DNA from: an uncultured Eubacteriales bacterium
GTDB lineage: Bacteria > Bacillota > Clostridia > Christensenellales > Aristaeellaceae
Assembly: GCA_944353735.1 (NCBI GenBank)
Contig: CALVPU010000073.1
Coordinates: 1 to 9,151, forward strand
DNA: 9,151 bases
Direction of reading: 5' to 3'
Both the position numbers and the translations under genes were made by a program. Positions 1 to 6,082 of the stretch are shown one piece after another (within the stretch, counting starts at the first letter, position 1; each line of letters starts with the position of its first letter). The notes beneath the pieces were generated by a model that saw only the letters and a list, made by a program, of their open reading frames with translations, searched no databases and had not been told where the DNA came from.

Positions 1-2
1 GG

Positions 3-176
3 ATGAAGGTGCGCCTGATTTGCGCGGACGCGGCGCGCGTTTCCTGTTGGTGCGCGCAGTGCGGAGCGTCGATGCGGCATGACGGACATGGCAGACGCGC
101 TGGAGCGGATGGTGCGGAGCGGCGCGCCGCGTCGATGCGGCGGTGCGCGGGGTTGGGACTGCTGGAGGCGGATTGA
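3..176 (+). CDS. Possible 3' end of an upstream gene (partial or small ORF), unknown function
   Basis: A reading frame is open from the window edge, with an ATG at base 3, and ends in a TGA whose last base is immediately followed by the rarA ATG. It would give 57 residues with a Cys-x-x-Cys pair near residue 17 and an Arg/Ala-rich remainder. I recognise no family. The stop-to-start abutment and the overlap of the rarA ribosome binding site with its last codons would fit an operon. Arg/Ala-rich open frames also arise by chance in DNA this GC-rich, so this may be noncoding leader sequence. Whether the real gene starts left of the window cannot be seen. Confidence 0.22.
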   Translation: MKVRLICADAARVSCWCAQCGASMRHDGHGRRAGADGAERRAASMRRCAGLGLLEAD

Positions 177-1505
<1,329 letters not shown>

Positions 1506-1546
1506 GCGCCGGCGGGGCGCGGTCCGCGCGGCAAACAGGCGTCGCT

Positions 1547-1807
1547 GCCGCTGGAGCGCGAGAGGGAAACGGCGTCGAAGGGGAGGCGCCGTCTATCGGC
1601 AACCGTCAAGCCGCTGGAGCGCGCGGGAGGGAGCGGCGCTCAGCGCTTCCGTTTCGAGCGCTGAATCGCGAGGACGGGAGCGGCGTCGACGGGGCGGCGC
1701 CGTCTATCGGCAACCACCAAGCCGCTGGAGCGCGCGGGCGGGAGCGGCGTCGAAGGGGAGGCGCCGTCTATCGGCAACCACCAAGCCGCTGGAGCGCGAG
1801 AGGGAAC
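1547..1807. repeat. 64-bp tandem repeat array, three units plus a partial leading unit
   Basis: Units lie at 1571-1634 (64 bp), 1682-1745 (64 bp) and 1746-1807 (62 bp, with an altered 3' end). The sequence at 1547-1570 matches the 3' end of a unit. Units 1 and 2 differ at 5 of 64 positions by eye. Each carries the core GGCGCCGTCTATCGGCAACC. Units 2 and 3 are directly adjacent; a 47-bp segment (1635-1681) containing an 8-bp stem hairpin separates units 1 and 2. There are no unique spacers of equal length, so this is a VNTR-like array. Function is unknown. Confidence 0.85.
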
Positions 1808-1913
1808 GGCGTCGGAGGGACGGGATTTGTCCGCCGCGGAAGCGGCGGCGCGCCGCCGGAAAGCGGTTTCGGTGCGGTTGGACGGGCGCGGTCCGGCGCG
1901 GCGGTCGCAGACA

Positions 1914-1964
1914 GGAACGGGGACCACTCGGGCGAGGTGAATTCGTCCGGGCGGTCCCCGTTTT
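1914..1964. terminator. Long hairpin with T-run; convergent terminator candidate between rarA and the small membrane gene
   Basis: A 10-bp perfect stem (AACGGGGACC 1916-1925 with GGTCCCCGTT 1953-1962) continues, after one A-C mismatch, into about 9 further pairs including two G-U (1927-1935 with 1943-1951), around a 7-base loop at 1936-1942. The plus strand then reads TTTT (1961-1964). The hairpin begins about 20 bases beyond the stop of the minus-strand gene at 1985 and about 410 bases beyond the rarA stop. This fits a terminator between converging genes. The four-base T-run is short, so efficiency is uncertain. Confidence 0.6.
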
Positions 1965-1984
1965 GCGCGATAAGGTGGAAGGGG

Positions 1985-2182
1985 CTATCGGCGCGGGCGG
2001 CGGTCCTGCCGCGGCGGCGCGGGACAGTCCTGTCCCGTACCGTGCACCTGACGGCAGTGTCCGGAAAAGGGACAGTTGGCGCATGCCGATTCGCCGCGGG
2101 TGCGCAGGAAGGCATGCAGGCGGCGGACGAGGATCCAGACCGCGGCGAGCACGATGACCGCGGCGATCAGGTATGCAAGCAT
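1985..2182 (-). CDS. Small Cys-rich single-span membrane protein, FeoB-associated-like
   Basis: This 65-residue protein has an N-terminal hydrophobic helix (about residues 2-19, LAYLIAAVIVLAAVWILV), a basic stretch (RR at 20-21), and a Cys-rich tail with Cys34-x-x-Cys37, Cys43 and Cys53 (CANCPFSGHC), then a Pro/Arg-rich end. This is the layout of the FeoB-associated Cys-rich membrane protein family (Pfam PF12669), short proteins usually encoded beside ferrous-iron transporter genes in Firmicutes. They are thought to support iron uptake at the membrane; the exact role is unclear. AGGAGG on the minus strand at 2189-2194, 6 bases before the ATG, supports the start. It is an orphan here, with no feoA or feoB visible, and lies between two repeat arrays. 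That it is a real gene is well supported; the family call is moderate. Confidence 0.68.
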   Translation of the reverse strand: MLAYLIAAVIVLAAVWILVRRLHAFLRTRGESACANCPFSGHCRQVHGTGQDCPAPPRQDRRPRR

Positions 2183-2308
2183 GGGAAACCTCCTGTCATG
2201 GGATGGTCGCGGCGCAAGCTGGACGCTGGGGGGCTGCGCGGACGGCGGCGCTTGGCGGTCAGCCGCTTGTGTCCGGGATAAACCAGCCGGCTGCGCCGTC
2301 GGGCGAAT

Positions 2309-2515
2309 GCGCTCGAGCCGTGAGTGGGCGGTCGGCGTTGTAGTTGCCGTCCATTGCCGGTCACGTGTCAGGAGAACGCGCTCGAGCCGTGAGCGGACGG
2401 TCGGCGTTGTAGTTGCCGTCCATTGCCGACCACGTGCCAGGCGAACGCGCTCGAGCCGTGAGCGGGCGGTCGGCGTTGTAGTTGCCGTCCATTGCCGCCT
2501 ACGTGCCAGGCGAAT
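2309..2515. repeat. 69-bp tandem repeat, three contiguous units
   Basis: Units are 2309-2377, 2378-2446 and 2447-2515, head to tail with no spacer. By eye units 1 and 2 differ at 6 positions and units 2 and 3 at 4. Each begins GCGCTCGAGCCGTGAG and ends in a CAGG-GAA block. Differences cluster just before ACGTG and at the unit end. The array passes directly into 112-bp units that share the same start and end blocks. Confidence 0.9.
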
Positions 2516-2739
2516 GCGTTCGAGCCGTGAGCGGGCGGGAATGACCCTGCTGGATGCGGTGTCTGGAGAACTCGCCTGAGCCGCACATGAGCAGGGATGG
2601 ACTTGCCGGCTGCGGTGTCAGGCGAATGCGTTCGAGCTGTGTGCGCGCGGGAATGCCCCTGCCGGTCGCGGCGCTGGGGGAACTCGCCTGAGTCGCACAT
2701 GAGCAGGGATAAACCAGCCGGTCGCGCCGTCGGGAGAAC
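2516..2739. repeat. 112-bp tandem repeat, two units, with a partial copy at 2275-2308
   Basis: Units are 2516-2627 and 2628-2739. They begin with the same GCGTTCGAG block as the 69-bp units but have a different, longer middle. A 30-bp segment (2569-2598 and 2681-2710) matches at 29 of 30 positions. The last 34 bases of the second unit (2706-2739) recur at 2275-2308, directly before the first 69-bp unit, with about 4 differences. The whole array therefore reads as 112-tail, 69, 69, 69, 112, 112, as if two related unit types were shuffled by unequal exchange. Confidence 0.82.
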
Positions 2740-2778
2740 GTGTCCGCGCCGTTTGGGATGAACCAGCTGCGCGGACAC
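2740..2778 (-). terminator. 10-bp perfect inverted repeat beyond the repressor stop; weak terminator candidate
   Basis: GTGTCCGCGC at 2740-2749 pairs perfectly with GCGCGGACAC at 2769-2778 across a 19-base spacer, starting 14 bases after the repressor stop codon. In the minus direction there is no U-run after the stem, so it may work poorly as an intrinsic terminator, or instead stabilise the 3' end of the repressor mRNA. Confidence 0.35.
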
Positions 2779-2792
2779 CGCGGTTGCGGCGC

Positions 2793-3452
2793 TCAGAGCT
2801 TGGAGGTGAACGCCACCGCGAGGCCGAGGATGCGGATGTCGTCGTGGTCCGGCAGGGTGAAGATCATCGGCGGGTACTTGGGGTTCTCGCTGAGCAGCTG
2901 CACGCCGTGCGGGATGTGATAGACGCGCTTGAGCGTCGCCTGACCGTCGATCACCACCGCGGCGATCTGACCGTCGTCGACGTCGTCCTGCCGGCGCACG
3001 TACACTACGTCGCCGTCGTGGATGCGCGCGCCGACCATGCTGTCGCCGCGCACGCGCAGGGCAAAGTCGCAGCGCACGCCGTCGCCGCATTCGGCGACCG
3101 TCACCTCCTCCACGCAGGTGATCGGCTGACCGGCGGCGATCTCTCCCAGCAGCGGCACCTTGCGCGCCGTCACGGGCAGCAGTTCGCCGCGCTCGATCAG
3201 CCGGCGCACGTCGCCGCCGAGGTCGCCCAGCCGGTACACGCCGGGAATGTCCGCCGGCGTGCCGCACAATGTCTCCAGCGGGCAGCCAAGCGCGCGCGCC
3301 AGCCGCTTCAGCGTCTGCGCCGTGGGATTGCGCGTCTCGCCGTTGAGCAGCTTGTTCAGCGTTCCCTTCGGCACGCCCGAGCGCTCGGACAGGGCGTCGG
3401 TGGTCAAACCGTTTTCGGATTTAAGACGGTTCAGCTTGTCGCGAAGTTCCAT
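2793..3452 (-). CDS. Phage repressor: HTH (Cro/CI type) plus S24 LexA-like self-cleaving domain
   Basis: The 219-residue protein has an N-terminal Cro/CI helix-turn-helix (about 3-62; LKSENGLTTDALSERSGVPKGTLNKLLNG with the NPT segment after it), a linker, and a C-terminal S24 peptidase domain. The predicted cleavage site is Ala107-Gly108 in GEIAAGQP, the catalytic serine is Ser138 in RGDSM, and the general-base lysine is Lys175 in TLKR. All key residues are present, so RecA-stimulated self-cleavage on DNA damage is expected from family knowledge. I chose ATG 3452 over an ATG 33 codons upstream because AAGGAGG (3462-3468) lies 9 bases before it, and because the upstream part would overlap the promoter. 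It is transcribed divergently from the late regulator and probably represses the rightward promoter. Confidence 0.93.
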   Translation of the reverse strand: MELRDKLNRLKSENGLTTDALSERSGVPKGTLNKLLNGETRNPTAQTLKRLARALGCPLETLCGTPADIPGVYRLGDLGGDVRRLIERGELLPVTARKVPLLGEIAAGQPITCVEEVTVAECGDGVRCDFALRVRGDSMVGARIHDGDVVYVRRQDDVDDGQIAAVVIDGQATLKRVYHIPHGVQLLSENPKYPPMIFTLPDHDDIRILGLAVAFTSKL

Positions 3453-3461
3453 GGCGCTGCG

Positions 3462-3468
3462 CCTCCTT
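3462..3468 (-). promoter_or_regulatory. Ribosome binding site fixing the repressor start
   Basis: A perfect AAGGAGG on the minus strand lies 9 bases before ATG 3452. It decides for the 219-residue start over the longer 252-residue frame. Confidence 0.85.
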
Positions 3469-3484
3469 TTTCCCGTATAGGAAT

Positions 3485-3513
3485 AGAATACACCGATATT
3501 CGCCGCATGTCTA
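3485..3513 (-). promoter_or_regulatory. Promoter of the repressor gene
   Basis: On the minus strand TAGACA (3508-3513) and TATTCT (3485-3490) are separated by exactly 17 bases. The -10 matches the consensus at 4 of 6 positions and the -35 (TTGACA consensus) at 5 of 6. Transcription would start near 3478, giving a leader of about 25 bases that contains the AAGGAGG. Confidence 0.62.
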
Positions 3514-3544
3514 CCCATAAACGGTAAATTTTCGCGCCGTTCGC

Positions 3545-3573
3545 TTGACAAAATCGAACGTGTGTGCTATTAT
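3545..3573 (+). promoter_or_regulatory. Rightward promoter driving the late regulator
   Basis: TTGACA (3545-3550, perfect consensus) and TATTAT (3568-3573) have a 17-base spacer, and a TG one base before the -10 (3565-3566) makes it an extended -10 as well. This is the strongest sigma-70 promoter in the window. The start would be near 3580, and the leader carries GGGAGG (3600-3605) 8 bases before ATG 3614. Confidence 0.85.
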
Positions 3574-3613
3574 CGTATAACCGAATACGGGTAACCGAAG
3601 GGAGGAACGAGCG

Positions 3614-4066
3614 ATGGAGATCAGGGACATGGCGGCGCGGCTGGGGCAGCTGCAGCATTTGAGGCGCGAGGTGGACGAGCTGTCGCAGCGCATTGCGGCG
3701 GTGGAGGAGATGGCGGCGGGCGGTTCGCCGCGGCTGACGGGATTGCCGCGCGGCGGGCAGAGGGACGACCGCGTGGCGCGGGCGGCGGCGAGCCTGGCGG
3801 ACCTGCGGGCGCGGATGGCGCGGCGGCGGCTGGACTGCATGGAGGAGCTCGGACGGCTGTACGCGTTCATCGACGACCTTCCGGACAGCCAGCTGCGGCA
3901 GATCTTCTCGGCGCGCTACATCGACGGTCTGTCGTGGCAGAACGTGGCGTGGCAGGTCGGCGAGATGGACGAACAGGTGCCGCGGCGGCTGCACAACCGC
4001 TATCTGCGCAAAAAAATTTGCGAAAACGCGAAATTTGACGAAAAAGACGAAGAAAACCTGCTATAA
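3614..4066 (+). CDS. ArpU/Xpf-like phage late regulator (sigma-70 region 4-type HTH)
   Basis: The 150-residue protein has an N-terminal heptad-like helix (about 7-33), a TGLPRGG segment (42-48) typical of this phage family, a second helical stretch (about 54-83), and a C-terminal HTH resembling sigma region 4 (about 85-133: FIDDLPDSQLRQIFSARYIDG, then LSWQNVAWQVGE). Proteins of this kind (ArpU of Enterococcus, Xpf of PBSX, RinA-like) sit just before terminase genes and activate late transcription. The role here is inferred from family and position. GGGAGG precedes the ATG by 8 bases. The last 16 residues are a Lys/Glu-rich tail whose AT-rich codons also make up a promoter region for the downstream genes. 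It lies directly next to the divergent repressor, with no early genes between. Confidence 0.85.
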   Translation: MEIRDMAARLGQLQHLRREVDELSQRIAAVEEMAAGGSPRLTGLPRGGQRDDRVARAAASLADLRARMARRRLDCMEELGRLYAFIDDLPDSQLRQIFSARYIDGLSWQNVAWQVGEMDEQVPRRLHNRYLRKKICENAKFDEKDEENLL

Positions 4067-4067
4067 T
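4014..4067 (+). promoter_or_regulatory. Candidate late promoter with paired upstream repeats, inside the end of the regulator gene
   Basis: TGCTATAAT at 4059-4067 is a perfect extended -10; its TATAAT (4062-4067) contains the TAA stop of the regulator. There is no consensus -35 at normal spacing: TTGACG (4035-4040) is 21 bases away. Two direct repeats, AAATTTGCGAAAA (4014-4026) and AAATTTGACGAAAA (4031-4044), lie upstream. The CGAAAA that ends the second sits exactly where a -35 belongs (17-base spacer). A strong -10 with poor -35 and upstream repeats is the look of an activator-dependent promoter; the regulator encoded here is the natural candidate activator. Confidence 0.55.
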
Positions 4068-4076
4068 GATAGTGTG

Positions 4077-4111
4077 AAAGAGCGGACAGCCGAACGGCGA
4101 TCCGCTCTTTT
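4077..4111 (+). terminator. Intrinsic terminator or attenuator hairpin before the terminase genes
   Basis: AAAGAGCGGA (4077-4086) pairs perfectly with TCCGCTCTTT (4101-4110), with an inner GCC/GGC stem and GAAC loop (4089-4098), and the 3' arm ends in TCTTTT (4106-4111). It starts 10 bases after the regulator stop codon. A transcript from the -10 at 4062-4067 would begin near 4074, so this hairpin would be its very first structure. The flanking A-run and T-run make it potentially bidirectional. Confidence 0.8.
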
Positions 4112-4158
4112 GCGTACCACAGGGCGGGCTCACGCGAGGTCCGCGAAGGGAGGCGGAG

Positions 4159-4683
4159 ATGACCGAGCAGCGCATGACGGCGCGGCAGCGGCGGTTTGCG
4201 GAGGCGTATCTGGCGCTGGGCGACGCGCGGCTGGCTGCGGAACAGGCGGGCTACCGGGCGGGCTCGGGCGAGCGGCTGCTGCGGGTCGCAGCGGTGCAGG
4301 CGTATCTGGCGAAGCGCAGGGACGACGACCGGCAGCGCGCGGTGGCGTCGGCGGACGAGGTACTGCAATACCTGACGCGCGTGCTGCGCGCCGATGCGGG
4401 ACAGAGCTCGATGAAGGCGGCGGAGCTGCTGGGCAAGCGGCTGGGCCTGTTCGCCGAGCAGGGCGAATCGCTGCCGCCGCCGGTGATCGTCGACGATATC
4501 CGCGCGGCAGTGCTCCTGCCGGACGGCGGGGAAGCGCTTTCGGAGGCGGGCGGAAGGCGTGAAAGCGCGGCGGGCGCTTTGCCAGGCGGCGGGGAAGCGG
4601 CCTTGCCGGACGCAAAGGGGGACGCGCCGGGGCGAAGCGGCGAGGAGGCGCCTTTGCCGCGAGGCGGAGGTGCGGAGGAATGA
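4159..4683 (+). CDS. terS: Terminase small subunit (PBSX XtmA / Terminase_2 type)
   Basis: The small terminase subunit recognises the packaging site on phage DNA and hands it to the large subunit. The 174-residue product has the family N-terminal HTH (about 7-52): TARQRRFAEAYLALGDARLA, then AAEQAGYRAGSGERLLR and VQAYLAKR. This is followed by SADEVLQYLTRVLRAD (about 64-79) and the KAAELLGKRLGLF helix (about 86-98). Residues after about 118 form an unusual Gly/Ala/Glu/Pro tail with three loosely repeated LPxGG blocks and no sign of a fold. GGGAGG 5 bases upstream supports ATG 4159; an ATG at 4174 is possible. The stop overlaps the terL start by 4 bases (ATGA). Confidence 0.88.
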   Translation: MTEQRMTARQRRFAEAYLALGDARLAAEQAGYRAGSGERLLRVAAVQAYLAKRRDDDRQRAVASADEVLQYLTRVLRADAGQSSMKAAELLGKRLGLFAEQGESLPPPVIVDDIRAAVLLPDGGEALSEAGGRRESAAGALPGGGEAALPDAKGDAPGRSGEEAPLPRGGGAEE

Positions 4684-5954
4684 TCGCGCGGCTGTCGGAA
4701 CTGATCGCGCCGGCGTACCGCGCCGTGCACCGCGACGTCGTCGCCGGAGGGCACCGCGAATACTGGCTGCGCGGCGGGCGTGGGTCGGGCAAGTCGAGCT
4801 TCGTGTCGCTGGAGATCGCGCTGGGCATGCTGCGGGACCCGACCGCGAACGCCGTGATCTACCGCAAGGTCGCCGCGACGCTGCGCGAGAGCGTGTTTGA
4901 ACAGATGCTCTGGGCGATCGAGCGGCTGGGGCTGGGCGCGCACTTTCGCCGCAAGCTGGCGCCGCTGGAGCTGGAATACCTGCCGACGGGGCAGCGCGTG
5001 CTGTTTCGCGGCGCGGATGACGCGGGGAAGTCGAAGTCGATCAAGCTGGCGCGGGGCAGGTTCGCGTTTTTGTGGTTCGAGGAATTGTCGGAATTCTCGG
5101 GAATGGCCGACATCCGCACGATTCGCGCGAGCATATTGCGCGGCGAGGGCGGAGCGGCGGTGTTCTATACCTACAACCCGCCGGTCGCGCAGGCGAACTG
5201 GGTCAACGCCGAGGCGCTGTCGCCGCGTCCCGACAGGCTGGTGCACGCGAGCACGTATCTGGACGTGCCGGCGCGCTGGCTGGGCGGCGACTTCCTCGCG
5301 GAAGCCGAGGCGCTCAGACAGAGCAACGAGCGCGCCTACCGCCACATGTACCTCGGCGAGGTGACCGGCACCGGCGGGCAGGTGTTCGAGAACCTGTCGC
5401 TGCGACCGCTGCGCGCGGAGGAGCTGGCGGCGGGGCGGGCGTACAGCGGGCTGGACTTCGGCTTCGCAGTCGATCCGGACGCGTTCGTGCGGGTCGGGTA
5501 CGATCCGCGCACGAGAAAGCTGTGGCTGCTGGACGAATTCTGGGGCGTGCGCACGCCGGCGGAACGGCTGGCGGAGGAGATCGCGGCGCGGGCGGGCGGC
5601 GAGGTCGTGCGCTGCGACAGCGCCGAGCCGCGGATGATCCGCCAGCTGCGCGACCGGGGCGTGAACGCCGTGGGCGTGCGCAAGGGCGCGGGCAGCGTCG
5701 AGGCGGGCATCCGCTGGTTGCAGGAGCGCGCCGAGATCGCCATTGATCCGGCGCGGTGCCCGCACGCGGCGCGCGAGTTCGCCGGATATGCGTTTCCCAC
5801 CGGCGCGGGCGGAGCGTTTCTGGCGGAATTCCCCGACCGCGACAACCATACCATCGACGCCGTGCGCTACGCCATGGAAGATGTCGCCCGCGCCCGCGAG
5901 GCGAGGACCGTCGCGCGCGCCGCGCCGCAGCGCAGGGGCCGAACGTGGTCCTGA
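4680..5954 (+). CDS. terL: Terminase large subunit (Terminase_3 / PBSX XtmB type)
   Basis: This is the ATP-driven DNA packaging motor and headful nuclease at the portal. The 424-residue protein shows Walker A GGRGSGKS (32-39), Walker B LWFEEL (131-136) with the catalytic glutamates, and the coupling motif YTYNPP (163-168). The RNase H-like nuclease domain has Asp259 (SGLDFGFAVDPDA), Asp313 (VVRCDSAEP) and Asp393 (NHTIDAVRYAMED), so both activities look intact. Length is normal for the family. It starts inside the terS stop (ATGA overlap at 4680-4683), which implies translational coupling; GGAGG at 4666-4670 lies 9 bases before the ATG. Third-position use shifts from G-rich toward C-rich near the 3' end. 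Confidence 0.95.
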   Translation: MIARLSELIAPAYRAVHRDVVAGGHREYWLRGGRGSGKSSFVSLEIALGMLRDPTANAVIYRKVAATLRESVFEQMLWAIERLGLGAHFRRKLAPLELEYLPTGQRVLFRGADDAGKSKSIKLARGRFAFLWFEELSEFSGMADIRTIRASILRGEGGAAVFYTYNPPVAQANWVNAEALSPRPDRLVHASTYLDVPARWLGGDFLAEAEALRQSNERAYRHMYLGEVTGTGGQVFENLSLRPLRAEELAAGRAYSGLDFGFAVDPDAFVRVGYDPRTRKLWLLDEFWGVRTPAERLAEEIAARAGGEVVRCDSAEPRMIRQLRDRGVNAVGVRKGAGSVEAGIRWLQERAEIAIDPARCPHAAREFAGYAFPTGAGGAFLAEFPDRDNHTIDAVRYAMEDVARAREARTVARAAPQRRGRTWS

Positions 5955-5972
5955 CAGCGGCTTTGCCGGGCG

Positions 5973-5995
5973 CGCCGTTCTTTTTTCGAACGGCG
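5973..5995 (+). other. Hairpin in the terL-portal gap
   Basis: CGCCGTTC (5973-5980) pairs with GAACGGCG (5988-5995) around a T-rich 7-base loop (TTTTTTC). No T-run follows the stem, so this is not a normal terminator. It begins about 18 bases after the terL stop and could serve as an mRNA processing or stability element. Confidence 0.4.
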
Positions 5996-6034
5996 GCCTC
6001 CGTTCAGGAAGCGCCGCCCGCTGGACAATCCCCC

Positions 6035-6053
6035 GCGCATGGGGAAGATGCGC
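6035..6053 (+). other. Small hairpin upstream of the portal ribosome binding site
   Basis: GCGCAT (6035-6040) and ATGCGC (6048-6053) form a 6-bp stem with a 7-base loop, followed by the AT-rich stretch TGATTTTGATT. It could be a weak terminator or a leader structure; the stem is short. Confidence 0.3.
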
Positions 6054-6068
6054 ATGTGATTTTGATTC

Positions 6069-6074
6069 AAGGAG
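6069..6074 (+). promoter_or_regulatory. Ribosome binding site fixing the portal start
   Basis: AAGGAG lies 8 bases before ATG 6083. The frame is open for another 109 codons upstream, overlapping terL, but that part is Arg-rich and reads through two hairpins, so 6083 is preferred. Confidence 0.8.
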
Positions 6075-6082
6075 TGATTGAG

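Larger units (their letters stand above)
1506..1984. other. Gene-free, repeat-bearing intergenic region between rarA and the small membrane gene
   Basis: No open frame here has a ribosome binding site or protein-like composition; the open frames on both strands are Arg/Pro/Gly-rich. The stretch holds a 64-bp tandem array (1547-1807), a hairpin inside the spacer after its first unit (arms TCAGCGCT 1640-1647 and AGCGCTGA 1657-1664), a 7-bp hairpin with a GGAA loop (1831-1848), and the long terminator-like hairpin at 1914-1964. Confidence 0.7.
2183..2792. other. Gene-free, repeat-filled region between the small membrane gene and the phage repressor
   Basis: No frame here has a ribosome binding site and protein-like composition. 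The open frames on both strands are long only because the 69-bp unit is a multiple of three. Almost all of 2275-2739 is tandem repeat. 2183-2274 holds the ribosome binding site of the minus-strand small gene and shows no clear promoter. 2740-2778 is an inverted repeat just beyond the repressor stop. Confidence 0.7.
3475..3596. promoter_or_regulatory. Candidate repressor operators: four dyads across the divergent control region
   Basis: Four dyads sit on promoter elements. (1) GTAT-N9-ATAC, 3475-3491, over the repressor -10. (2) TACC-N7-GGTA, 3512-3526, touching the repressor -35. (3) CGTTCG-N11-CGAACG, 3538-3560, centred on the rightward -35. (4) CGTAT-N6-ATACG, 3574-3589, just after the rightward -10. 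The string ATACGGG occurs on the plus strand at 3585-3591 and on the minus strand at 3472-3478. Spacings differ, so it is unclear which dyads form one operator family; number 3 is the longest. Confidence 0.4.

Noticed and set aside
2021..2036. Palindrome GGGACAGTCCTGTCCC as an operator
   Set aside because: It lies within the small membrane protein coding sequence, far from any promoter, and can be explained by its codons; no second copy was seen.
2309..2739. Possible CRISPR array
   Set aside because: Units are contiguous at 69 and 112 bp with no unique spacers, and no cas-like gene is present.
1506..2792. Prophage attachment site near rarA
   Set aside because: No tRNA gene or integrase is visible, and the matching right-hand site is outside the window, so no att sequence can be named.
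2784..3527. 247-codon plus-strand frame over the repressor
   Set aside because: It is the antisense of a repressor with intact catalytic residues and its own ribosome binding site; the His/Val/Ala/Arg-rich product looks like a mirror reading.
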